Shown here: piece after piece, positions 52,010-59,420 of the stretch
How positions within the stretch are numbered: position 1 is the first letter of the stretch
Layout: every line of letters starts with the position of its first letter
NCBI RefSeq assembly: GCF_004916905.1
Contig: NZ_SDLV01000047.1
Span: 124,001-188,000 of the forward strand
Length of the DNA: 64,000 nucleotides
From: Chryseobacterium candidae
GTDB taxonomy: Bacteria; Bacteroidota; Bacteroidia; Flavobacteriales; Weeksellaceae
Direction: 5' to 3'
Position numbers and translations under genes: made by a program
Notes under the pieces: generated by a model
The model's input: the letters and a program-made list of their open reading frames with translations, nothing else
Told to the model about the DNA's origin: nothing
Database searches by the model: none

Positions 52010-53425
52010 ATGTCTAAAGATGTGCTGTACCTTAAAATAGCCAATTCTGTCACAGAGCAGATTAAAAGTGAAACCCTGCAGTTTGGAGACAGGCTGCCTT
52101 CATTGAGAAGTGCCCAGAAATTATATAATGTAAGTCTGAATACCATAAAACAGGCGTATATGGAACTCGAAAGCCGTTCTCTGGTAGAATCACGTCCTAA
52201 ATATGGATATTATGTAAGCCAGACTTCCCAGCGGAAACTGGCGCTGCCTTCTGTGACTCAGATGAAGGTTTCAGAAGGGAACAACACCCCTCAGGATCTT
52301 ATTGACAAGGTGTTCGGGAGTATTGGTGGTACAGATGTTACACAGTTTGCCCTTGGAATTCCGGGGAAAAGTCTTCTTCCGGTAGCGAAGATGAAGAAAT
52401 GCATGATTGACGTGATGAAAAGGAAAAGCGACAGCGGAACCAATTACGAACCCGTGCAGGGGAGCGAAGTTCTGCGTCGGGAAATTGCCAAATGGTCCAT
52501 GGTCATGGAAGGGAAAATCACAGAAGATGATCTGGTTATTACTTCCGGAGCGATGAATGCCGTTTATAATTGCTTAATGGCCGTGACGCAACCGGGAGAT
52601 TCGGTGGCGGTGGAGAGTCCGGTGTATTTCGGAATTCTGCAGGCCATTCATTTATTAGGGTTGAAGGCAGTAGAAATTCCAACTCATCCTATCACAGGAG
52701 TGGATCTGGATGCTCTAAAGAAAGTGCTTCCAAAGCTGTCTGCATGTTGTTTTGTAGTAAACTATAATAATCCACTTGGATTCCAGATGCCGGATGAAAA
52801 CAAAAAAGAATTGGTGAAAATGCTTACCGAACACAATGTTCCTTTGGTAGAAGATGATGTCTATGGTAACATCTATTTCGGAGCCGGAAGACCAAAACCC
52901 TGTAAGTTTTATGATGAAGCAGGAATTGTGATGTGGATAGGCTCGGTTTCCAAAACATTGGCTCCGGGCTTTAGAGTGGGATGGGTAGCCCCCGGAAAAT
53001 TTAAAGAAAAAATCATCCGTCAGAAATTGGTTCAGACGGTAAGCGGACCATCTTTGTTTTCGGATGTGATTGCTGATTTCCTTGCTCACGGACGGTATGA
53101 CCACCACCTCCGAATGTTCAGGAAAAAGCTGTATGCAAATTATCTCCAGATCCAGAAATCGGTGATTGAATATTTTCCCGATAATACAAAAATTTCAGAG
53201 CCTAAAGGCGGTTTTATGCTTTGGCTGGAACTGGATAAGAGAATCTGTACAGAAGATCTTTATGATATTGCAGTCAGCCAGAAAGTAAACTTTGCTCCCG
53301 GAAGAATGTTTTCACAATATAATCAGTATCAGAACTGTATGCGTCTGAACTATGCATTAGAGTGGACAGACAGGGTGGAAAGTGACCTGGAGAAGCTTGG
53401 AAAAATGATAAAAAACAGAATTTAA
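52010..53425 (+). CDS. MocR-type regulator (GntR HTH fused to class I aminotransferase)
   Basis: A 471-residue fusion. Residues 1-75 are a GntR winged helix (LKIANSVTEQIKSETLQFGDRLPSL, then NTIKQAYMELESRSLVESRPKYGYYV). The remainder is a fold-type I PLP domain with Lys315 in SVSKTLAPGFRVGW as the Schiff-base residue, plus NYNNPLGFQMP and VEDDVYGNIYFG. MocR proteins use PLP, often with an amino-compound effector, to switch genes for vitamin B6, GABA or taurine metabolism. No such gene lies alongside, so the target may be the GNAT downstream or distant genes. Confidence 0.92.
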   Translation: MSKDVLYLKIANSVTEQIKSETLQFGDRLPSLRSAQKLYNVSLNTIKQAYMELESRSLVESRPKYGYYVSQTSQRKLALPSVTQMKVSEGNNTPQDLIDKVFGSIGGTDVTQFALGIPGKSLLPVAKMKKCMIDVMKRKSDSGTNYEPVQGSEVLRREIAKWSMVMEGKITEDDLVITSGAMNAVYNCLMAVTQPGDSVAVESPVYFGILQAIHLLGLKAVEIPTHPITGVDLDALKKVLPKLSACCFVVNYNNPLGFQMPDENKKELVKMLTEHNVPLVEDDVYGNIYFGAGRPKPCKFYDEAGIVMWIGSVSKTLAPGFRVGWVAPGKFKEKIIRQKLVQTVSGPSLFSDVIADFLAHGRYDHHLRMFRKKLYANYLQIQKSVIEYFPDNTKISEPKGGFMLWLELDKRICTEDLYDIAVSQKVNFAPGRMFSQYNQYQNCMRLNYALEWTDRVESDLEKLGKMIKNRI

Positions 53426-53439
53426 TAAACCTTATAGCG

Positions 53440-53925
53440 ATGAATGATAGTAAAAATGATGTAAAAATTGTGGCCTATGAATCTCAGTATAAAGAAGCTT
53501 TCAAAGCTTTGAATGAAGAATGGATCAAAATGTTTTTTGTAATGGAAGCAGGTGATTATAAGCTGTTGGATCATCCGGAAGAGGAAATTTTAAATAAAGA
53601 AGGGCACATTGTCTTTGCTTTGCTGGATGGAGAAGCGGTAGGAACGTGTGCATTGGTAAAAACGGAAGATCATCCTCTTACTTTTGAGCTGTCAAAGATG
53701 GCCGTAAGTCCTAAGGCTCAAGGAAAAAAAATAGGCTATCTGCTGGGAAATGCTTTAGTAGAAAAGGCAAGAGCATTAAATGCAGAAAAAATCTTTTTAG
53801 TCACCAACTCTATTTTGGTTCCGGCCATAAAACTGTACGAAAAATTAGGCTTTATCCATACCCCTATCGGTCATGCTGAGTACGACCGTGCAGATGTCAG
53901 AATGGAGTTGACTTTCAATACGTAA
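53440..53925 (+). CDS. GNAT-family N-acetyltransferase
   Basis: A 161-residue GNAT protein. The acetyl-CoA motif KMAVSPKAQGKKIGYLLGNALVEKA (about 86-110) carries the Q/R-x-x-G-x-G/A pattern in the form AQGKKIG. It is followed by AEKIFLVTNSILVPAIKLYEKLGF. It begins 14 nt after the MocR-type stop and is probably part of the same unit. The substrate cannot be read. Confidence 0.9.
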   Translation: MNDSKNDVKIVAYESQYKEAFKALNEEWIKMFFVMEAGDYKLLDHPEEEILNKEGHIVFALLDGEAVGTCALVKTEDHPLTFELSKMAVSPKAQGKKIGYLLGNALVEKARALNAEKIFLVTNSILVPAIKLYEKLGFIHTPIGHAEYDRADVRMELTFNT

Positions 53926-53934
53926 ACAAAAAAA

Positions 53935-53972
53935 ATATTAGAACCCGGATAGGAATATCCTTGTTCTAATAT
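53935..53972. terminator. Terminator between GNAT and phosphodiesterase genes
   Basis: 10-bp outer stem ATATTAGAAC / GTTCTAATAT with a smaller inner GGATA / TATCC stem. It serves two converging genes; T-runs are modest. Confidence 0.7.
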
Positions 53973-54000
53973 CAAATTTAAATCTAATTGCTTTACTGTT

Positions 54001-55854
54001 TTATTTCTTGATAAAAGTCTTTGTCAGTGTTTTTTTGCTTCCGTTGATTTTAATGAAATACACTCCGGACGGAAGATTTCCAATGCTGATTTTTTCATTA
54101 TAAAAACCTCTTGAAGACTGCAAATGTGATGTGAAAACAAGAGCCCCTTTACTGTCAATGATATCTGCTTTAATTTGCTTATCCTCAGATTGATACTGAA
54201 TTCCAATGAATGTTGAAACTGGATTGGGATATATTGTAAACTCATCAGTAATTACCTTCGTATCTTTTGCCGCCAATACTTCGTTGGTACATGCCGGAAT
54301 TCTGTTAACTCCATCTATTCCCCATGAAGACTGCACCGGAATACAAAGCCAGTTCAATACAGTAGGGAAATGATCTGTTTCTCTTGTTGTTGAGGTATAA
54401 TCATACACCTTGAAGTTATTAACTGTCCCTGCATTATAAGAAGGAGAACCCGTTACAGTCATATCATTGGTGTTCGGACTAGAGTCTGCCAACGTATTTC
54501 CTGAAGTGCCATTACATTTCCAATTGGCTAATAATTGAGAATAATAAGGATGTGAAGGGGTAATGTCCTGATTAGCCCAGTTCACGATGACATCATTGGG
54601 AAGGGCCGATTTCCAGATTCTTACATCTTTATAAGAAGCCGCCAGATTGATTCCGTAAGTATTCGTTCCATCCTGATTTAAGGTCAAAGGAAGTCCGGAA
54701 TCAATATTTCCGATCATATTCATTTTAGCAAAAGTTACCGGAACACCATCTTCATACAGTGTTACAAGACCATCTCTGTCAAAGCTTGCTGCAATATGTT
54801 TCCATTTATTGGTTTCTACTTTTCCGCCTACAAGGTCAATTCTGTTAGTTCCGTCCCCAATATTCATCTTTAAAGTCTGACCTGAATAACCAGAGAAAAC
54901 AAATCCTTTATTTTTTCCGTTAGCCCAGTTTTTATTACTGATCATTACCGGATCACTGGAGTAAGCAGCATTAGGCTTTACCCAAAATTCAATGGTAAAA
55001 TCCTGATTCGCGCCAAAATTAAAAGGATTCTGATTGGCTGGTTTTGCATAAGTTCCTGCAGGGAAATTCAATTGATTAAATGTTTTATTGGATTCCAGCA
55101 CTGTTTTGCTGATCTGCTGAGGAGTAAATCCGGGATTGGAATACACCGTAAAAATATTTCTTTCAGAAAGATTTCCGCCTCCGTGAGAGCTGTCTACCGC
55201 ACCGTGGTCTGTAGTAAGAACTACCAGCCAGTCTTCATTATTATAAGAAGGCCTGCTTTTCATTGCAGTTACAATTTCACCAATATAAGTATCTGTTGTC
55301 TTAATAGAATTTACATACTGAGGAACAGTGGATGAGAACCCGTAAGAATGTCCTGCATGGTCTACATCATCAAAATCTACAAAGAGGATGTCAGGATTGT
55401 CGTTCTGCAGGGCATTTACGGCAGCATTTTTTACCGCAAGATCTGTTGCCAGATTAGTCTTTACATCAGCGTTTTGAATAATTTTATCGTTGATGGGCGA
55501 CCAGTGAGCCAGAGAAATGGTTCTCAAATTAGCGTTGTAAGTCTCTGCTCTTGTTAAGAAATCAGGGTAATTAACGAAGTTCGGACTGGTAAAATTATTG
55601 TCCTGAACATTGTGTTTGGTGTGCCATACTCCGGTGAGCATAGTGCTCCATCCGTTTCCGCTCCAGGTAGTAGCAGTGCAAAGTCCGTCAACAGAGTAAA
55701 TGGACTGATTGATGAGGTTTTGAATGTTAGGAGTAGGCGTAGACATCATGACATCTGCACGGCATCCGTCAATTCCGATAAAAAGGACTTTTTTAGTCTG
55801 TGCTCCAAGGAAACAGCTCATAACAACAGCCATTGAGAATAGTTTTGTTTTCAT
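54001..55854 (-). CDS. T9SS-exported phosphodiesterase/alkaline-phosphatase-family enzyme with LamG domain
   Basis: A 617-residue secreted enzyme. A signal peptide (1-19) is followed by a type I phosphodiesterase/alkaline-phosphatase domain (about 22-245). FIGIDGCRADV supplies the first metal Asp, Thr in CTATTWSGNGW is the likely nucleophile, VDFDDVDHAGHSYG holds the metal Asp-Asp-His, and TTDHGAV another pair. Residues 285-480 form a LamG/concanavalin-like sandwich (TIEFWVKPNAAYSSDPVMI). The last 75 residues are a T9SS type A tail (FTIYPNPVSTFIGI to LPSGVYFIKI). It probably frees phosphate from surface or environmental phosphodiesters. Confidence 0.9.
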   Translation of the reverse strand: MKTKLFSMAVVMSCFLGAQTKKVLFIGIDGCRADVMMSTPTPNIQNLINQSIYSVDGLCTATTWSGNGWSTMLTGVWHTKHNVQDNNFTSPNFVNYPDFLTRAETYNANLRTISLAHWSPINDKIIQNADVKTNLATDLAVKNAAVNALQNDNPDILFVDFDDVDHAGHSYGFSSTVPQYVNSIKTTDTYIGEIVTAMKSRPSYNNEDWLVVLTTDHGAVDSSHGGGNLSERNIFTVYSNPGFTPQQISKTVLESNKTFNQLNFPAGTYAKPANQNPFNFGANQDFTIEFWVKPNAAYSSDPVMISNKNWANGKNKGFVFSGYSGQTLKMNIGDGTNRIDLVGGKVETNKWKHIAASFDRDGLVTLYEDGVPVTFAKMNMIGNIDSGLPLTLNQDGTNTYGINLAASYKDVRIWKSALPNDVIVNWANQDITPSHPYYSQLLANWKCNGTSGNTLADSSPNTNDMTVTGSPSYNAGTVNNFKVYDYTSTTRETDHFPTVLNWLCIPVQSSWGIDGVNRIPACTNEVLAAKDTKVITDEFTIYPNPVSTFIGIQYQSEDKQIKADIIDSKGALVFTSHLQSSRGFYNEKISIGNLPSGVYFIKINGSKKTLTKTFIKK

Positions 55855-56264
55855 GGGAAAATAAGGTTTTAGAATTATAAATATTTACAAATAGTAATTT
55901 ATTTTTAACTATTGTAAAATTAGTTTACTATTTGTAAACATTTGTGAACTGAAAGTTAATTATTTGATAACTAAAAAGTTTAGAAAAAAGAATTCTAAAA
56001 CCTTCAATTGGCCATACTAAACCGAGACTGTTTCAAAAGTGTTATTCTGAACGAAATGAAATGTAGTGAAGAATCTAATATTGGGAAGATCAGTAAGATT
56101 CTTCCTTCGTCAGAATGACAAAAGCCAAATCACTTAGCTTTTGTGTAAACCTCTGTGAAACTTATAATTTGGCGGGATGGTTAAAAACACAAACATTTTC
56201 AATAGAAGTATCCATGAAAACGTTTGTGTCAAGAAGTATTAAAAATAATTTGAAAAAGATGTAT
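55855..56264. other. 410-bp intergenic region with a dispersed inverted repeat
   Basis: No gene is convincing. About 56040-56125 holds an inverted repeat whose right end (TTCCTTCGTCAGAATGACAAAAGC, split here as TTCCTTCGTCAG and AATGACAAAAGC) recurs at 62694-62717. The stretch before it is very AT-rich and contains repeated ATTTGTAAA-type words upstream of the phosphodiesterase gene, where its promoter must lie. Confidence 0.5.
56040..56125. repeat. Dispersed imperfect inverted repeat, copy 1
   Basis: The left arm includes TTATTCTGAACGAA and GAAGAATCTAA. The right arm, TAAGATTCTTCCTTCG followed by TCAGAATGACA, is close to its reverse complement, so the unit folds into a long hairpin. The last 24 nt are identical to part of 62694-62717. 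Elements of this kind are scattered in Bacteroidota intergenic DNA. Confidence 0.75.
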
Positions 56265-56933
56265 TTAAAGAAGATCTTCAGCCTCAGAAATAGTATTCAG
56301 AATATAATCAGGTGACGCCTTCTCAAGCTCTGATTGGGTTTGAGCTCCTGATAGAACAGCTATTGTAAGTCCGCAGCCTGCATTTTTGCCCTCTTCAATA
56401 TCAATAACGGAATCGCCTGCCTTTAAAACCTTATTGGCTTCCGTAATATTGAATTTCTTCATTGCGAGATGAATCATTTCAGGGCTTGGACGGCTTTTCG
56501 AAACGTCGTCCGCAGTAATCAAAGCATCAAAATGAATGCTTTCCTTCCAGTTAAGTTTGTTCAAAAGCTGATGCGCAATCTCTGATGTATATCCTGTATT
56601 TAAAACGATCTTTTTGTTTTGAGACCTCATGCTCAGCAGAAAATCTTCTGTTCCGTTGATGGGTTTTACCTCAAGGTTTTTATAAGATTCTTTTAGCTGA
56701 TCGGAAAAATTCTCAAAAATGGCAGGAGCATCCTCTTCATTTCCCTTAATTTCTTTTAAAAGGCTTGTGATGGCTTCCAGTTTTTCCATTCCGGCACAGC
56801 TGGATAATACTTTTTCAAGGCTTACAGTATAACCGTAATCATTCACAGCATTGGTAAGTGTTTTGTAGACTACATTATCTTCATCAACGGTTGTTCCGGC
56901 CATATCCAGAACTAATAATTCTATATTTTTCAT
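56265..56933 (-). CDS. Phosphonatase-like HAD hydrolase
   Basis: The ATG at 56933 (MKNIELLVLDMAGTTVDED, 222 residues) is preferred, since an upstream ATG at 56981 would overlap the preceding gene. The nucleophile Asp10 lies in DMAGTT: Ala12 stands in place of the usual second Asp, the mark of phosphonoacetaldehyde hydrolases. Lys51 in CAGMEKLEAI aligns with the Schiff-base Lys of PhnX. RPSPEMIHLA and GDSVIDIEEGKNAG complete the HAD motifs. It should split a carbon-phosphorus bond, releasing phosphate. It follows the FAD oxidoreductase gene by 7 nt. Confidence 0.88.
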   Translation of the reverse strand: MKNIELLVLDMAGTTVDEDNVVYKTLTNAVNDYGYTVSLEKVLSSCAGMEKLEAITSLLKEIKGNEEDAPAIFENFSDQLKESYKNLEVKPINGTEDFLLSMRSQNKKIVLNTGYTSEIAHQLLNKLNWKESIHFDALITADDVSKSRPSPEMIHLAMKKFNITEANKVLKAGDSVIDIEEGKNAGCGLTIAVLSGAQTQSELEKASPDYILNTISEAEDLL

Positions 56934-56940
56934 GTAAATG

Positions 56941-58095
56941 TTATGCGTAAATTTTTTTAATATTAAACTTAGAGAAGCCACCGCTTCCCGTCATTCCTTT
57001 TCCCCCGATACCCGTTACAATATGAATGTTGGAAGATGGGCTGTGCTCAAAAATATCCTTTGTCTTGCACTGGGAATAGATCCCAAACCATCTTCTCTGA
57101 ATTTCATACGTAGGAAGATCAATGATTTTCTTCGCTTCATGAATCATAAATTCATCAATCTCCATATTAAGATCATATCCCAGATCATCCGCATTTTTAG
57201 CATCCGCATACTCATGAGAATCTCCTATGATCACAGAGCCGTCAAGGGCCTGTTTGAATAAAATATGCACTCCGTATTTCTTTTCAAACGAATTAGGATC
57301 TTCTAAAGCCTTGATTTTCTGAAAAGAAGGACACTCGCTAAAAGACTCATACCTTCTCACGGAAAGTCCGGTAAGAATATTTCCCTGAAGTGAATAGATT
57401 CCCTGAGGTTTGGTCTGAAGCATCTGAAGTTTGCTCACTTCCAGATCACTGTCATTGAATACTTTAGGATATAAAGTTTTGAACTCATGCCCGCCGCAGA
57501 TGATGATTTTAGATGCATAAAATTCTATTCCGTCTGCAGTTACAGCGGTACATTTCTGATCATTTTCATGGGTTTCCAGCACTGTAGTATTATAGAAAAT
57601 CTGCAATCCCATTTTTTCCTGAAGCAGCTTGTGAAGCTTTACAATCATATCTGCAGAATCTACGGAAAGTTCCTGCGGAAAAAACAGACCTCCTTTGCAG
57701 TAATCCGAACGGAGACCGTCAAATTTCTTGATGCAGTCGTTTTTGGATAATAAAACAGATTCATAATCATTATTTCTGTTGATTTCATAAAGCTCTTCAA
57801 TCAGCTGAAGTTCTTCATCATTGGATGCGATATAGACAGATCCGTTTTGCCTGATGGTAAGATCTGCCTGATTATGAAGTTCATTGTATATTTTGAGACT
57901 TTCTCTTCCGAAATTCTGCCATTTAAGATCCATTCCGGAGGGTACTACCTGTCCGAAATTCCTTACCGTGGCACCCTGAGGAACAGAATTTCTTTCCAGT
58001 AAAGCTACTTTAAGATTTTTCTTCAGCGCATGATAAGCATGGAATGTTCCTAAAATTCCACCTCCTACAACGATTAAATCAAATTTTGTTGTCAT
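56941..58095 (-). CDS. FAD-dependent oxidoreductase, TIGR03364/PbfD-like
   Basis: A 384-residue DAO-family flavoenzyme with the N-terminal dinucleotide motif VVGGGILGTFHAYHALK (GxGxxG at 11-16), an ERNSVPQGATVRNFGQV segment and a C-terminal TGIGGKGMTGSGGFS FAD loop. Family members encoded beside phosphonatases oxidise aminoethylphosphonate derivatives, such as the N-methyl form, to phosphonoacetaldehyde. The adjacent HAD gene supplies the next step. Its substrate here is inferred from context. It is third in a four-gene minus-strand operon with gaps of 7-11 nt. Confidence 0.87.
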   Translation of the reverse strand: MTTKFDLIVVGGGILGTFHAYHALKKNLKVALLERNSVPQGATVRNFGQVVPSGMDLKWQNFGRESLKIYNELHNQADLTIRQNGSVYIASNDEELQLIEELYEINRNNDYESVLLSKNDCIKKFDGLRSDYCKGGLFFPQELSVDSADMIVKLHKLLQEKMGLQIFYNTTVLETHENDQKCTAVTADGIEFYASKIIICGGHEFKTLYPKVFNDSDLEVSKLQMLQTKPQGIYSLQGNILTGLSVRRYESFSECPSFQKIKALEDPNSFEKKYGVHILFKQALDGSVIIGDSHEYADAKNADDLGYDLNMEIDEFMIHEAKKIIDLPTYEIQRRWFGIYSQCKTKDIFEHSPSSNIHIVTGIGGKGMTGSGGFSKFNIKKIYA

Positions 58096-58106
58096 TGTTC
58101 TATAAT

Positions 58107-59411
58107 TTATAAAATTTTCGACGTATCGAAATTGATGAATTGATTAGTGTTTGAGTTTGATTTCGGTTTTGATTTCTTCCTGAAAGCCAGAAATGCAACC
58201 ACCGAAAGAACGAAAACCGTTATGGTGATGATATAATTCAAGTTGATATAAAAATGTAACCACGAAGTCTGAGCCGATCCGAAGTTTTTATACAGCAGGA
58301 TCAGCACACTTCCCAGATATCCGAATGAATCTACAATATAGATCAGAAAACCAACGTTTCCTTTGATTTCAAAGGCCGCGATCATCCGGTCAAAATAGAT
58401 TCCATTGAAAGGAATATAACAAATGTACATTCCAAAACCTGAAATTGTCATCCATAAAAAAGGTGCCATATAACCCTGCTGAAACAGATAGGTAGAAAGT
58501 CCTACCGTAAGAATTCCTGCAAAAAGAATATAATGATAGCAGGCAAACGCTTTTTTATTGTTTTTCACTTTCACCATAAAGCTTAAAATCACAAGTACCA
58601 TCACCGCAATAGGAATTTCTGTTAAGGTGAAAATAGAACTGTCTAAATTAAAATGCAGTCCGTCCCAGATTTCCCGGTTGAAGTTATCTCTGAAATCTCT
58701 TAAAACGGTTAAGCTGATATAAAGAAATATGATACACACGATCGGAACAAAAAACTTTTGAACCAGTGCTTTTCTTTCTGCACCATTCAACGGCTGTCTT
58801 TTATTTTTAAGCAAAATGTCTTCTTCCGAAGGTTGGGGAATTCTTTCAAGAAGCAATCCGAATAAAATCAATGGAATAATAAAAATAAGTCCGGCAGAAA
58901 ATGGCATCCAGAATTCGGAAATGGAAAATGTATCCATTAAAAATTTTCCTGCTGACTTTGTAAATCCTGAAGAAACTACAAAGCTTGAACATAAAAACAA
59001 ACCAATAATTTCCGTGGTTTTTCGCCCTTCGATATAGGAGAAAACAATTCCCCAGATCATTCCCAGCGGTATTCCGTTGATGAACATACATATGATATTG
59101 TAAGGAGCGGGAACGGCTGCGAATCCCAGTAATGCAAGCTCTGCAATAGCAATGAAAACAAACAGATAAGTAAGTCTTTTCTGGGGTTTTAGTTCAGAAA
59201 TAAATTTGATCCCGATGAATTTTGAAATAAAATAGCCTACTGCCTGTGCAATAATAATCAGTATCTTATAATCTACCCCGAAATAAGAAATTCCCTCGAA
59301 AGAAGCTACAGTAAAGGGTTTCCTGAAGCCGTACATGCAGAAGTATACACCGAAAGCGGCGAAAGCGGCCTTCAGTGTTACTAATGTTTTTTTATTGATG
59401 GTTCTGGCCAT
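58107..59411 (-). CDS. DUF5690-family MFS-like transporter
   Basis: A 434-residue inner-membrane protein with twelve predicted helices, starting TLVTLKAAFAAFGVYFCMYGFRKPFTVASFEG, which is the DUF5690 opening and resembles organophosphate-antiporter-type MFS proteins (GlpT/UhpT). Positions between TonB receptor and FAD oxidoreductase, with 9- and 11-nt gaps, indicate uptake of the phosphonate or related compound across the inner membrane. The C-terminus is basic and Ser/Asn-rich. The substrate is inference. Confidence 0.85.
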   Translation of the reverse strand: MARTINKKTLVTLKAAFAAFGVYFCMYGFRKPFTVASFEGISYFGVDYKILIIIAQAVGYFISKFIGIKFISELKPQKRLTYLFVFIAIAELALLGFAAVPAPYNIICMFINGIPLGMIWGIVFSYIEGRKTTEIIGLFLCSSFVVSSGFTKSAGKFLMDTFSISEFWMPFSAGLIFIIPLILFGLLLERIPQPSEEDILLKNKRQPLNGAERKALVQKFFVPIVCIIFLYISLTVLRDFRDNFNREIWDGLHFNLDSSIFTLTEIPIAVMVLVILSFMVKVKNNKKAFACYHYILFAGILTVGLSTYLFQQGYMAPFLWMTISGFGMYICYIPFNGIYFDRMIAAFEIKGNVGFLIYIVDSFGYLGSVLILLYKNFGSAQTSWLHFYINLNYIITITVFVLSVVAFLAFRKKSKPKSNSNTNQFINFDTSKIL

Positions 59412-59420
59412 GATAAGGGT

